DNA of 64,000 bases from Psychrobacter sp. UBA3480 (GCF_002377945.1 NZ_DFQV01000001.1:21547-85546), one strand, 5' to 3'; counted from the stretch's first letter, positions 1 through 9,217 are shown. Translations and numbers: made by a program. The notes: generated by a model from the letters alone, not told the origin.

Positions 1-1034
1 AGCCATGTGTACTGACGTTTTGCTAGCTGTCTTGTAGCATATAATGCCTTATTTTGCATTTCCTGACAAGCAAGCGCCTCGGTCTCTTGGTTAGCCATAT
101 TTGGTTGAGTAGCTGACTGAGCAACATTATCTGAGATTTCTTTTTCTCCGTTGACAGCTGTATGCTTTCCAAAAGCTTCATAAAATTGAGCTTTATCTAG
201 ATGAGTCTCATCAAATATCGGATGCTCAATATGCACCAAGTATTCTAGTACTTGCCTGTAACCCACACAGCGCATCGAAGGCATATTAGGCGTGAGCGGA
301 TACTTTTTTAGTAAGTCTATGACTTCAGCCACTAGCCCTTCATTCCACATGATATCTAGACGTTGTTCGATACGATTATGTAGCCATGAACGAACTGGCA
401 TTACCGATAGCGCGTGCCACTGCTGCTCTGGGTTGTGGGCTAGGGCTTGCTTTGGCTTGCGCTGCCAGTCACTTATTGGAATATTTGTTTGTAGATAGAC
501 TTCCACTGCTCGCGTGATACGCTGAGTATCAGTAGCATTCAAACGCTCATGGCTTATAGGGTCTATACTACCCAAATAATCATATAGAGCGCTAATACCT
601 TCCTCTTGACGCCACTTCTCTACGCGCGCCCGTACGCTGTCATCGCTATCGGGCACAGGAGACAACCCATCGAGTAGCGCCATGTAATACATCATGGTGC
701 CGCCTACTAATAATGGTATCTTGCCATTTCTATGACATTCGTCAATGAGGCGGGCAACGTCACTGACAAACTCAGCCACACTATAGCTTTGCATAGGATC
801 AATGATATCGACCAAATGATGTGGATAACGCGCCAGCTCATCCGCTGTTGGCTTGGCTGTGCCAATATTCATGTCACGATATATCAGTGCTGAGTCCACA
901 GAAATTAATTCAAAACGACCTGTATCGTATAGCTCGTACGCCAGTGACGTCTTGCCGCTAGCAGTTGGTGCCATAAGACAAACCACGCTATTATCCGCCA
1001 ACTTGTGAGAGATGCTATCAGACGAATGTTGCAT
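1..1034 (-). CDS. miaA: tRNA dimethylallyltransferase MiaA (3' end missing, window edge)
   Basis: Transfers a dimethylallyl group to N6 of A37 in tRNAs reading UNN codons. The reverse-strand reading shows the P-loop APTASGKT near the N-terminus, DSALIYRDMNIGTAKP, LVGGTMMYY, and the RQLAKRQYTW signature close to the window edge. I chose the ATG at 1034 because AAAGG lies about 8 bases before it; an in-frame ATG at 1049 would add five residues but has no ribosome site. About 50-60 extra residues sit between GYRQVLEYL and ALYATRQLAKRQ, where E. coli MiaA has about 16. Last gene of the queD-tsaE-mutL-miaA run, the usual mutL-miaA order. The C-terminus lies outside the window. Confidence 0.93.
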   Translation of the reverse strand, partial: MQHSSDSISHKLADNSVVCLMAPTASGKTSLAYELYDTGRFELISVDSALIYRDMNIGTAKPTADELARYPHHLVDIIDPMQSYSVAEFVSDVARLIDECHRNGKIPLLVGGTMMYYMALLDGLSPVPDSDDSVRARVEKWRQEEGISALYDYLGSIDPISHERLNATDTQRITRAVEVYLQTNIPISDWQRKPKQALAHNPEQQWHALSVMPVRSWLHNRIEQRLDIMWNEGLVAEVIDLLKKYPLTPNMPSMRCVGYRQVLEYLVHIEHPIFDETHLDKAQFYEAFGKHTAVNGEKEISDNVAQSATQPNMANQETEALACQEMQNKALYATRQLAKRQYTW

Positions 1035-1116
1035 AAAGTGGCCTTTCATAATATATGGATAACTCAGATATCAATTGGTTTAATTGCTTTAAGATGTTGT
1101 AATTATTTTCAGATAT

Positions 1117-2919
1117 TCAGGATAGCATTAGCTTTACTAAGCGATGGCTATCTATCGTCTTGATAGCATTGTTCATCATTATTTCAGTAAGATCATTCAC
1201 GAAAACCATTGAATCTTGCACAGACATTTGCGCATTGACCGTTATAAGTTGCTGATTAAACTCAGTAGCACTTTTTGGTAATCTATCTTTTTTGAATACT
1301 TGCTGACTAGAGGTAAGTGACTCAAATAACTGGTTTATTTTAGACTGCCAATTTTTAGCACTTATCAGTACACATTGCCCTTGGTGATAAAATAACAGCC
1401 AAGGTAGACTTCTATCATCTGTGCTTGAGTCAATACCAACAGTTTCTACATCGTTAATGATATCTAAGCAAATTGGTAAAGATGCAGAGGTAGCTGCTCC
1501 ATCAGAATAATATGAAGTGCTGTTGTTACTGTTGTTACTGTTGTTACTGTTGTTACTTTGGTCTGAGCGCTCATTGATATAAGATTGCAATGACTCTTGC
1601 AATGAAGGATTATCTGAAGATAATTGGTTTGCAGTAGACTGATAAGACTGCTTATTAGATTCTACTTTATTATGCTGCCTTGGGTTATTAGTAAGCTGAA
1701 TACTTGAGATGGGCACTTCAGAAGAACGACTTAAAGAAGCATCATTATTTGCCCGTTCCGCAGATATGTATTGGCTATCAGCTTCTGGCTTCGGTACAGA
1801 TTCAGATGCAGACTCAATTCCAAGCCCAAATTTAGTTACATCGATCGTTTTCAACTGCGTACGAACTGTATGGCCTAAGTGCGCCATAATATTATTCAAT
1901 GGACTGATTTTGATACGTTGTTTAGATGGATGCACATTGATATTTAACCATTGCGTTGGCAAATCAAAATACAGTGCATACCCCATACCTGCTAGCTGCG
2001 CACCTTGTGCCAGTTGACGTATTTGATTGCTAATTAACGCTTCTTTTACCAGTCTGCCATTTACATAAATCAGCTTTGGTAAGTCAGATTTTTCATAATG
2101 CAATGGCCATAACCAACCACTAATCGCTGCTTGATTAGCATTGCTACTATCATACTCTACAGACGACTGTATCAGACTCGACAAATCTATCGATATTGCT
2201 AATGCATTATCTATCAATGCCATACCAGTCGCTTGTTCCAACCGCGGTAGTGGCAAACGACTGTCATTATTACCACTAATACTCGTAGCACTTGCAGATA
2301 ATGATAGCCGCTGTTTATTGTCATGAAAAAGTGTTAAAGCAACATCGGCACGCGCCAGTGCAACCTCTCGGACGATGGTTTCGATATGACCAAATTCAGT
2401 GGCAATAGATTTTAGGTTGCCACGGCGGGCAGGCACGTTAAAATACAAATCTTTTACGACAATCGTGGTACCGCGGTTATGGACAACTGGTAACAGTTTC
2501 GGTGTGTCATCTAATACACCAACGACCTGTAATTGACGACCGATACCGCTCTCATCATGACTACTGATTAAGGTCAAACGTGAGACAGCAGCCATCGCCG
2601 CTAACGCTTCACCGCGAAAACCCAACGTCGTAATACCATGCAAATTAGCAACGTCAGCAACCTTACTGGTCGCATGTCGGGTAATGGCCATAACCATGTC
2701 ATCAGGATGAATACCGACCCCATTATCCACTACCTCAATCAGGCCCATACCGCCTTGAGTGATGCGCACCTCAATACTAGTCGCACCAGCATCGATGGCA
2801 TTTTCCAGCAACTCCTTGACCACCGCTGCTGGACGGGTCACCACCTCACCTGCTGCTAATTGATTAATTAGCAACGGCGATAGTTTTTTAATGCGGGTAT
2901 TAGGATGATTATCTGGCAT
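1117..2919 (-). CDS. mutL: DNA mismatch repair protein MutL
   Basis: GHKL ATPase that couples MutS mismatch recognition to downstream repair. The N-terminal ATPase motifs are clear: KELLENAIDAG (residues 35-45), DNGVGI (65-70) and GFRGEAL (100-106). The central linker is polar and disordered and contains four exact Ser-Asn-Asn units around residues 455-466, written by a 9-bp tandem DNA repeat. The C-terminal domain is only about 100-120 residues and shows no DQHAxxE endonuclease motif, so it resembles the non-nuclease E. coli type but is shorter. Sits between tsaE and miaA on the same strand, as in many gammaproteobacteria. Confidence 0.96.
   Translation of the reverse strand: MPDNHPNTRIKKLSPLLINQLAAGEVVTRPAAVVKELLENAIDAGATSIEVRITQGGMGLIEVVDNGVGIHPDDMVMAITRHATSKVADVANLHGITTLGFRGEALAAMAAVSRLTLISSHDESGIGRQLQVVGVLDDTPKLLPVVHNRGTTIVVKDLYFNVPARRGNLKSIATEFGHIETIVREVALARADVALTLFHDNKQRLSLSASATSISGNNDSRLPLPRLEQATGMALIDNALAISIDLSSLIQSSVEYDSSNANQAAISGWLWPLHYEKSDLPKLIYVNGRLVKEALISNQIRQLAQGAQLAGMGYALYFDLPTQWLNINVHPSKQRIKISPLNNIMAHLGHTVRTQLKTIDVTKFGLGIESASESVPKPEADSQYISAERANNDASLSRSSEVPISSIQLTNNPRQHNKVESNKQSYQSTANQLSSDNPSLQESLQSYINERSDQSNNSNNSNNSNNSTSYYSDGAATSASLPICLDIINDVETVGIDSSTDDRSLPWLLFYHQGQCVLISAKNWQSKINQLFESLTSSQQVFKKDRLPKSATEFNQQLITVNAQMSVQDSMVFVNDLTEIMMNNAIKTIDSHRLVKLMLS
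1521..1556. repeat. 9-bp tandem repeat, four exact copies, inside mutL
   Basis: The unit TGTTGTTAC occurs four times without a mismatch. On the mutL strand it reads AGT AAC AAC, that is Ser-Asn-Asn. The unit is a multiple of three, so copy-number change would lengthen or shorten the linker without a frameshift. Confidence 0.95.
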
Positions 2920-2972
2920 TTATAGATGTCATATTTTTGGAAAGTAGCGATTGGTATAATTTAGATATTCGT

Positions 2973-3503
2973 TTAGATGATAAGTTGCGATAGATCTAAA
3001 CCCTGCGCTTGACCTGCCTTTGACAACCTCAACTGCACTTGGCGAGCTTCAGTGTCGTTATCATCGCTTACACTTTGAGTCATATCGATGAATAACGTAG
3101 GCGGTGGAAGATAGCTATCAGCGCGGCTAGCCCATTCGATAATGACCAATGCTTCAGGCTCACCGAGATACTCGTCAAATCCAATAAAAGACAGTTCTTC
3201 TGGATCTTGCAGACGATATAAATCTGCATGATAAACTGGCTTGATCGAACCATCCTTTCGTTGAATACTGTAGGGCTCAACCAAGGTATAAGTTGGACTT
3301 TTTACCGCACCTGTATGACCAAGCGCTTGTAACCAGTAACGCGTTAGTGTAGTCTTTCCAGCGCCCAAGTCCCCTGCCAGCCACACGCTACCTGTCAGTG
3401 GTAATGTCGCTAATTGCTCAGCCAATGATTGAGTGTCTTGCTCAGAATTGAGTATCAAAGTCTTTAAGAATTTTTCATTTTCTATAGATTGACCATCACA
3501 CAT
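2973..3503 (-). CDS. tsaE: tRNA threonylcarbamoyladenosine biosynthesis ATPase TsaE
   Basis: P-loop ATPase that works with TsaB and TsaD to form t6A37 on ANN-decoding tRNAs. Walker A GDLGAGKTT is at residues 44-52, followed by the family motifs SPTYTLVEPY (about 69-78), HADLYRL (92-98) and IIEWASRAD (about 121-129). At 176 residues it is slightly longer than E. coli TsaE. Its ATG overlaps the stop codon of the upstream queD-like gene (TAATG), so the two are probably translationally coupled; mutL follows 53 bases downstream. Confidence 0.95.
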   Translation of the reverse strand: MCDGQSIENEKFLKTLILNSEQDTQSLAEQLATLPLTGSVWLAGDLGAGKTTLTRYWLQALGHTGAVKSPTYTLVEPYSIQRKDGSIKPVYHADLYRLQDPEELSFIGFDEYLGEPEALVIIEWASRADSYLPPPTLFIDMTQSVSDDNDTEARQVQLRLSKAGQAQGLDLSQLII

Positions 3504-4123
3504 TAGACTGAACCTGCTTGTACTTGCTCTGTCTGTACCTGCATGGTCACAGTTGGATTGGTAAAGCTTTCACCGCGAATCAGTTTGGCATACAGCTCAG
3601 AGTCAGCCCACTCAGCACGAACCTGCTCACTGAATTCGAAGTCTTCTAAGACTAGCTGACCCATTTGATCGTTTGCAACATCATCAGCAAAGCACTGCGC
3701 ATACCCTGTCGCCGTCTCGTGGGCAATCACTGAGTACACGCTGACATCTGCTTCGCCGTTTTGCATTTGTGTCTGACGTAGTATTTCTTGTGCCCAAAAG
3801 AATATCACTCGTGAAAACTGCTCTGCCGATGGTGAAACTGGCAAGCTAATCCAACGTGCACTAAATTTCTTACACGCTGCAATATACTCAGGATCATCTT
3901 TGTTCCAAAAACAAATCGCATGATCAAAGCTATCAATAATATCTTTGATAGAAGATTTTAGTAGACCAAAATCATAAACCATTTGCCCATGGTCTAAACG
4001 ATTAGCTTCTAAAATCAGCTCAATCTGATAGCTATGACCATGAATGGAGTGTTTGCAACGCTCAGAGCTACAGTTGCGAACGATGTGAGCATTTTCGAAT
4101 TTAAACAGTTTACGTATACGCAT
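3503..4123 (-). CDS. queD: 6-carboxytetrahydropterin synthase family protein (QueD-like)
   Basis: Member of the 6-pyruvoyl-tetrahydropterin synthase/QueD family, which makes 6-carboxy-tetrahydropterin for queuosine. The zinc-binding set is visible: FENAH (His13) and HGH (28-30), with Cys23 in SERCKHSIHGH as the likely catalytic thiol. MVYDFGLLK and DHAICFW match the family core, and PSAEQFS stands where PTSEN usually occurs. At 206 residues it is much longer than E. coli QueD (about 120), with extra sequence in the middle and at the C-terminus, so the exact substrate is less certain. First gene of the run leading to tsaE-mutL-miaA, three of four genes being tRNA modification functions. Confidence 0.85.
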   Translation of the reverse strand: MRIRKLFKFENAHIVRNCSSERCKHSIHGHSYQIELILEANRLDHGQMVYDFGLLKSSIKDIIDSFDHAICFWNKDDPEYIAACKKFSARWISLPVSPSAEQFSRVIFFWAQEILRQTQMQNGEADVSVYSVIAHETATGYAQCFADDVANDQMGQLVLEDFEFSEQVRAEWADSELYAKLIRGESFTNPTVTMQVQTEQVQAGSV

Positions 4124-4480
4124 AATAGGGTGACCAAAACAGTGAGCACGATGGTGCTAAATGTTAATAAATAAGAGTTTGCCGCGTTTATTCATCGGCT
4201 TTTAGCCATTATAGCAAATCGCTATGTATCCGTAAGTAAGCACTTATGAATACCATGATTAATTGAACGAATCAGTTGGCGCATGGCTTGGCTAAAACAA
4301 TGATTTGGCTAAAGAAAATAAAAGGAATAAATCGTAGGCGAATTGTGCGAGTGCTATCTATTACTAACGCTTAAGCCTATACTCGATTCAATAAGCGACT
4401 ATGTTAGTCGTCACCATACTTACTTTAAGTCAGCTCAATTGGCTCAACGGGTTGTATGCGTTATCTACAAAGGAGTTACC
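4124..4480. other. Intergenic region, divergent promoters expected
   Basis: 357 bases between the divergent queD-like gene and the lysine-rich mini-protein. It must hold both promoters. I see no convincing repeat or RNA gene. An open frame runs upstream of 4481 but has no ribosome site, so I do not count it as coding. Confidence 0.5.
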
Positions 4481-4606
4481 ATGAGCAAAGGTCAAGACAG
4501 TAAAAAGAACGTCAAAAAGAAGCCGCTTTTAACAGCTAAAGAAAAAAAAGCCGCCAAACAAGCTAAGAAAGACGGCAATAGTAGCAGTATCCTAGGCAAG
4601 CACTAA
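4481..4606 (+). CDS. Small lysine-rich basic protein, 41 aa, unknown function
   Basis: A 41-residue protein rich in Lys, starting MSKGQDSKKNVKKK and ending SSSILGKH, with no membrane segment. The ATG at 4481 is preceded by AAAGGAG at a spacing of 6, an excellent ribosome site, and the gene is followed at once by a strong terminator, so this is a complete transcription unit. The open frame continues upstream but lacks a start signal. The charge pattern would suit a nucleic-acid or ribosome binder, which is only inference. I believe similar mini-proteins exist in Moraxellaceae but could not verify it. Confidence 0.7.
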   Translation: MSKGQDSKKNVKKKPLLTAKEKKAAKQAKKDGNSSSILGKH

Positions 4607-4633
4607 TTTTATATATAGATACTAATCATATAG

Positions 4634-4676
4634 AACGGTTCATCAAATCTAATCATTTGACGAACCGTTTTTTATT
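4634..4676 (+). terminator. Rho-independent terminator of the lysine-rich mini-protein gene
   Basis: Near-perfect 15-bp stem (AACGGTTCATCAAAT paired with ATTTGACGAACCGTT) with a short loop, then a T run. Confidence 0.9.
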
Positions 4677-4693
4677 ATCTGCTATTTGCTAAT

Positions 4694-4867
4694 TAGGGCG
4701 CGTCTTCATTTTAAAAATGGTCATAAAAATGAGATAAATTGCCGTCAAACAAGGAAAATAGTGTCGATAATATCGAGATATTAACCCGCTATTTGACGCG
4801 GTTTGGCAAAATTTAGCCATTTTTAGCCCATTTAGATGACCATCGATTGAATTGCAGACATGCCCTA
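4694..4867. repeat. MITE-like interspersed repeat, copy A
   Basis: A 174-bp block starting TAGGGCGCGTC and ending GACATGCCCTA, imperfect terminal inverted repeats. It aligns along its length with copy B at 43163-43337: both carry GATAAATTG, then AAGGAAAA, then TTTGAC and AAAATTTAGCCATTTT in the same order and nearly the same spacing. No open reading frame fills it. Its right end overlaps the ynfA stop codon. Confidence 0.75.
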
Positions 4868-5197
4868 GGCACTACGCGGTGCAAACATAATGATCGCCAT
4901 GCCAAGTAACGCGACCACAGCACCTATTATGTCCCATGAAGTCGGACGAATACCATCAACAGCCCATAACCATAGTATTGCCATAAAAATATATACACCG
5001 CCATAGGCTGCATAAACCCTACCTGCAGCGGTCGGATGTAACGACAGCAGCCAAACAAAAGCGACCAAACTCAGCGCGCCAGGTATCAGCAGCCAGATTG
5101 ACCTACCCTCTCGCAGCCATAGATAAGGCAAATAACACCCTGCAATCTCAGCCAATGCGGTCAGCGCAAACAGTCCAACGGTCTTCAGTTCTGTCAA
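4865..5197 (-). CDS. ynfA: YnfA / UPF0060 family small membrane protein
   Basis: A 110-residue four-helix inner-membrane protein of the UPF0060 (YnfA) family, distantly like small multidrug-resistance transporters. Family marks seen: [38 protein letters not shown] and the terminal MAIIMFAPR. The start is TTG at 5197 with GAGGAG eight bases upstream; no nearby in-frame ATG exists. This ribosome site lies in the last codons of the upstream phzF-like gene (6-base gap), so translation is probably coupled. The stop codon TAG falls inside the right end of the MITE-like repeat. Confidence 0.9.
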   Translation of the reverse strand: MTELKTVGLFALTALAEIAGCYLPYLWLREGRSIWLLIPGALSLVAFVWLLSLHPTAAGRVYAAYGGVYIFMAILWLWAVDGIRPTSWDIIGAVVALLGMAIIMFAPRSA

Positions 5198-5203
5198 ACG
5201 TAT

Positions 5204-6016
5204 CTACTCCTCAACGGTGATAAATCCAGTCAGATATGGTACGGCATTGCCAGAAATAAGCACTCTATCCCCTGCTACGGTACAGTCAAGCACGCCGCCT
5301 CGACTAGATGCTTGATAAGCGACTAATTCATTTTTACCTAAACGCTCTGCCCATAAAGGTGCAAGCCCAGTATGAATCGAACCAGTCACGGGGTCTTCGT
5401 CACCGCCATTTTCTGGCCAAAAGTATCTAGAGACAAAATCGTAATTCTGATAACTTTCTGAGGTTGCCTGACAAGTTACCACCACATCATAAGGTGCTAG
5501 CTGCTTTAATGTCTCATTATCACGCACAACATTCAATACATCAGATTCAGAATCATAGATGACAAAATATGCTTGAGCATTACGATATACCTCAACAGGA
5601 GCAATGGATAGACCTGCCAATAAGCTATCAGGAATCTCATCAATTTTTTTAGGCACTGTATTGGGGAAGTCCATTTGTATCTTGCCTGATTCTGTTTGGA
5701 CAATGGTAAGTATACCAACTGCTTTGGCTGAAAATTGAATAACCTTTACGTTCGGGTTTTTCTTAAACAGCACGTAAGCAGAGGCTAAGGTCGCATGACC
5801 ACAGAAGTCAATTTCGGTCAATGGTGAAAACCAACGAATATGATAAACACCTTTATCATCAGGAACGATAAAAGCCGTTTCAGACAAATTATTTTCAGAC
5901 GCGATAGACTGCATCAAAGCATCAGCTAACCATTCATCTGTGACAATAACTGCAGCGGAATTGCCTTTGAACAAAGTATCCGTAAAGGCATCAATAATGT
6001 TTATTTCTAGTCGCAT
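5204..6016 (-). CDS. PhzF family isomerase/epimerase-like protein
   Basis: PhzF-fold protein (two pseudosymmetric hot-dog-like halves) related to phenazine isomerase and diaminopimelate epimerase. FKGNSAAV (17-24), NLSETAF with the catalytic Glu46, DFCGHATLAS (70-79) and GGDEDPVTGSIH in the second half are all present, so it is probably active, but the substrate of most bacterial homologs is unknown. 270 residues is a normal length. No phenazine genes are nearby, so a phenazine role is not supported. Upstream partner of ynfA. Confidence 0.88.
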   Translation of the reverse strand: MRLEINIIDAFTDTLFKGNSAAVIVTDEWLADALMQSIASENNLSETAFIVPDDKGVYHIRWFSPLTEIDFCGHATLASAYVLFKKNPNVKVIQFSAKAVGILTIVQTESGKIQMDFPNTVPKKIDEIPDSLLAGLSIAPVEVYRNAQAYFVIYDSESDVLNVVRDNETLKQLAPYDVVVTCQATSESYQNYDFVSRYFWPENGGDEDPVTGSIHTGLAPLWAERLGKNELVAYQASSRGGVLDCTVAGDRVLISGNAVPYLTGFITVEE

Positions 6017-6364
6017 GGGATGTTCTCATTTTTATAATTTTTAAAGATTAATCTTGGTCATTATTATCTTTGGAGAAATCGAAATAAGAAAATCTGACCA
6101 AAACTTAATACTTAGATCGATAGGCAATAGTTTCAGTGATGTTGTACTGTAGCTAACCAGTCTTGGCAACGAGCTAATATACCTAGCTCGCTAATTCTCT
6201 CAAAAATTCTCGCTATAGCTGGGACAACATGATTATTTTAGCATTTTGACAATATTGAAATAGTATGACACACAAAACCCCAGTAAAATCTATCATAACA
6301 AACAAACCTCTTAGATGACCGTTTATCGAGGCCATACCGACATTGTAAATAGGAAGTTAGCATC
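6017..6364. other. Intergenic region between divergent phzF-like gene and htpX
   Basis: 348 AT-rich bases holding the two divergent promoters. I see no repeat, RNA gene or recognisable operator. Confidence 0.5.
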
Positions 6365-7273
6365 ATGATGCGTATTGGATTATTTTTATTAACCAACTTG
6401 GCAGTGATTGTGGTATTTAGCATTGTGTTTGGTATTTTATCGAGGTTTTTTGGAATCGGTGGTGTGCACAGCGCAGGTGGTCTCAACTACATTAGCCTTG
6501 CCGTTATGTGTGGTATCTACGGTATGGTCGGCTCGATGGTGTCGCTATTTATATCGAAGTGGATGGCTAAAAGATCCACTGGTACGGTAGTCATAGAATC
6601 GCCACGCACCGCTACTGAGCAATGGTTAGTTGATACAGTCGCCAAACAAGCACGAGCCGTAAATATCGGTATGCCTGAGGTTGGTATTTTTAATAATTCG
6701 CAGCCAAATGCCTTTGCGACTGGTTGGAATAAAAATAAAGCACTGGTAGCGGTTTCGTCTGGTCTACTACAAAATATGAATCAAGATGAAGTCGAAGCGG
6801 TACTGGCGCATGAGATTGGTCATGTGGCTAACGGTGATATGGTAACCCTTGCCCTCATTCAAGGGGTCGTAAATGCCTTTGTAATGTTCTTTGCACGTAT
6901 TGTAGGCAGTTTCGTTGATCGTACTGTGTTTAAAAATACCAGTGACCGCCCAGGTATTGGTTACTTTATTACGAGTATCGTAATGGATATCTTACTTGGA
7001 TTTTTGGCATCTGCCATCGTGATGTGGTTCTCACGCTTACGTGAATTCCGTGCGGATCAAATGGGTGCAAAATTGGCCAGCTGCGAAAAAATGATTAGTG
7101 CGCTTGATGCGCTTCGTCCTTCTGCACAGCGACCAGATCAAATGCCTGAGAGTATGAAAGCATTTGCGATCTCATCAGGACAAACGCAAGGCTTTAGTAT
7201 TGCCAACCTATTCCGTTCACACCCAACGCTTGATGACCGTATTGCGGCGTTGAGAGAATATAATCCTAATTAA
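6365..7273 (+). CDS. htpX: Membrane zinc metalloprotease HtpX
   Basis: Inner-membrane M48 protease for quality control of membrane proteins, acting with FtsH. Two N-terminal hydrophobic helices (about 5-30 and 42-65), zinc site HEIGH at 149-153 followed by NGDMV, two further helices (about 165-185 and 200-225), then [12 protein letters not shown] with the third metal ligand. Ends with the family motif [13 protein letters not shown]. The ATGs at 6365 and 6368 are both possible; AGGAAG lies about 10 bases upstream. Monocistronic, with its own terminator. Confidence 0.96.
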   Translation: MMRIGLFLLTNLAVIVVFSIVFGILSRFFGIGGVHSAGGLNYISLAVMCGIYGMVGSMVSLFISKWMAKRSTGTVVIESPRTATEQWLVDTVAKQARAVNIGMPEVGIFNNSQPNAFATGWNKNKALVAVSSGLLQNMNQDEVEAVLAHEIGHVANGDMVTLALIQGVVNAFVMFFARIVGSFVDRTVFKNTSDRPGIGYFITSIVMDILLGFLASAIVMWFSRLREFRADQMGAKLASCEKMISALDALRPSAQRPDQMPESMKAFAISSGQTQGFSIANLFRSHPTLDDRIAALREYNPN

Positions 7274-7286
7274 TGACAATCGATTT

Positions 7287-7324
7287 AAAACCAACTTGCT
7301 ACTTGTTAGCAGGTTGGTTTTAAA
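7287..7324 (+). terminator. Rho-independent terminator after htpX
   Basis: Stem AAACCAAC-TGCTA paired with TAGCA-GTTGGTTT, short loop, followed by T and A tracts. Confidence 0.85.
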
Positions 7325-7433
7325 AAAATACTTTATATAGAAAATTAGAAGTTAGAGTATGAATACTCAGTCACTATCATTTTATTTAGTAGTAAAAGGC
7401 TAAACATTAGCGCTAGTTTAAATAAAAGAGATA

Positions 7434-9128
7434 TTACTTCTTTTCCTTAGACGGAAAAAGCGATACCAAACCATCTCCTATGATTCCTCGCCAAGCAAAG
7501 TAATCATGTCCTGCAGCATACTCTTGATAATGTGTATCGTACCTTTTTGCCAATAAAACGTCTCGCAGATGACGATTGGTTCCCAATATACCGTTGCTAC
7601 CACTTTTACCACGAGCCGTTTCAAACACGCCTGCGCTCAAAAAGAAACGAACGGGTGCCTTATCCATTTTTATTACCTCAGACGCTACGAAGTGTTTATC
7701 TTCTGCTGTCTGATCTTTTGGATGCCACCAGTAAGACCCAGACATAGAGATAACATTGCCAAATATGTCGGGGTGACGTAGTGCGATAGTCGTCGCTGCT
7801 AAACCGCCATAACTTGACCCTGCAATGACCGTTCTATCCGTTGGTATCGCTACTGGCAATCGTTTATTTATTTGTGGTACTAACTCATTGGCCAATACAT
7901 CTGCAAACATTGGGTTGGCAGGTAATTCACGTGCACGGGCATCATTATCAGGATTGCTAATAAACACCGCTGTCACTGGTGGAACCTTACCTTCTGCAAT
8001 CAAATTATCTAAAATCGTGGGCAATCCAACCGTATCAATATAGGCTTCCGCATCAAAGATATATAACAGCACCGCATCATCTTTACTATTCTCCTTGTTG
8101 TTATTAACAGTTGGGGAGTAAATGGTGATATCGCGAGTATTGTCCAATGTACTATTGGTAAATTTAAAGGTAGACAACTCTCCTTTGGGAACCTCTGCCT
8201 GTCTTTTTATCCAACGCCTATTTGGTGCGTCTTTTAACGTAATAGTAGATTTGGTTGTGTACTTATCAGTGGCTGAACGTGGCCATGAATGGTGATTATA
8301 AGGATCGGCTTGAGCCACGGCTTTTATGGCGACTCTACGAGCAAACTCAGACAGAGGTGGCTCAGGGGTATTGGGAGCAATCTGATAGGATAAGTGCGTG
8401 TTGTTTGGCACAATAAAGCTTTTGTACCATGTATCAGAGTCTACCAATCGTTGCAATGCATCATGATTGGTGGACGGGCCACCCATTAACTTGACATTGC
8501 GATAGTCTCCTCGCGCTAAAAACGTCATCACAGTGCCCAAAGCTGTGTCTTCAATCAGCGGTGTACCTAATACTTCCACTTCCGCCCAAAAGCGATCTGT
8601 ACTCTGCCCTTTCTGCAATGACTCAAGTAATGCCGATACTCTGGGGCTGAGTAACGTGTCAGAACTGTCTAGAGAATTTCCTAAAGAACCTTTTAAATCT
8701 TGCTCTGCTAAACTAACACGTTGTTCGAGCACTATCTGATAAGCACCTGAGCCAGACAGTCGCCAGGTCTCTGCACAGTTTTCGGCTACTGAATAGAAGT
8801 GTTGTTTGCCACTTTTATTATCAATCAAACGGCGCGATACTTTTCCTGTGGCATCGATAACATCTAGCGTCATCATACTTCTATCACTCTCAACATATCC
8901 GGTTAGATAATCGCCTGTATCGCAAGGAACGCTAAAATCTAATGACTTATGCTGTGGCTTGATATCAGCGTTTTCCCTGTTGGAATGATTTAAATCGCCT
9001 TTCAAGGGACTTTCAATCGTTAGCATCGTTGCCTCCGAACCAAATGCAGGAAATGACGCCGAATATAATAAAAAGGTAAAGCCTGCTATGGCCCATTTCT
9101 TCTTAGGAAGAAATCGTATGTATCTCAT
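7434..9128 (-). CDS. Exported enterochelin-esterase-like alpha/beta hydrolase
   Basis: A 564-residue esterase of the Fes/IroE (putative esterase D) type. It starts with a signal peptide (basic MRYIRFLPKKK, hydrophobic core, cut near AFGSEA). An N-terminal beta-rich part is followed by the hydrolase domain: VLLYIFDAEAY, FISNPDNDARARELPANP, nucleophile motif GSSYGG near residue 437, and GHDYFAWRG with the likely catalytic His near the C-terminus. Fes-type enzymes open ferric catecholate siderophores to free iron; here export suggests a periplasmic site. An insertion sequence lies 97 bases upstream and separates the gene from a strong Fur-box match, which supports an iron role and suggests altered regulation. 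Another ester substrate remains possible. Confidence 0.82.
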   Translation of the reverse strand: MRYIRFLPKKKWAIAGFTFLLYSASFPAFGSEATMLTIESPLKGDLNHSNRENADIKPQHKSLDFSVPCDTGDYLTGYVESDRSMMTLDVIDATGKVSRRLIDNKSGKQHFYSVAENCAETWRLSGSGAYQIVLEQRVSLAEQDLKGSLGNSLDSSDTLLSPRVSALLESLQKGQSTDRFWAEVEVLGTPLIEDTALGTVMTFLARGDYRNVKLMGGPSTNHDALQRLVDSDTWYKSFIVPNNTHLSYQIAPNTPEPPLSEFARRVAIKAVAQADPYNHHSWPRSATDKYTTKSTITLKDAPNRRWIKRQAEVPKGELSTFKFTNSTLDNTRDITIYSPTVNNNKENSKDDAVLLYIFDAEAYIDTVGLPTILDNLIAEGKVPPVTAVFISNPDNDARARELPANPMFADVLANELVPQINKRLPVAIPTDRTVIAGSSYGGLAATTIALRHPDIFGNVISMSGSYWWHPKDQTAEDKHFVASEVIKMDKAPVRFFLSAGVFETARGKSGSNGILGTNRHLRDVLLAKRYDTHYQEYAAGHDYFAWRGIIGDGLVSLFPSKEKK

Positions 9129-9217
9129 TCACTACTCCCTCATTTACTCACTGACAAACATCTAATTTCTACCTTTACAGAATGTCTAGCGAATGATACA
9201 AAAGTGAAATACTACCT

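Noticed and set aside
292..498. Open frame of 68 codons on the plus strand
   Set aside because: Lies antisense inside miaA, has no ribosome site and no recognisable protein features.
1521..1556. CRISPR-like short repeat array
   Set aside because: The units are 9 bp, contiguous without spacers and in frame with mutL; a coding microsatellite.
4343..4480. N-terminal extension of the lysine-rich mini-protein to 87 residues
   Set aside because: The extension has no ribosome site and unrelated composition, whereas ATG 4481 has AAAGGAG at correct spacing.
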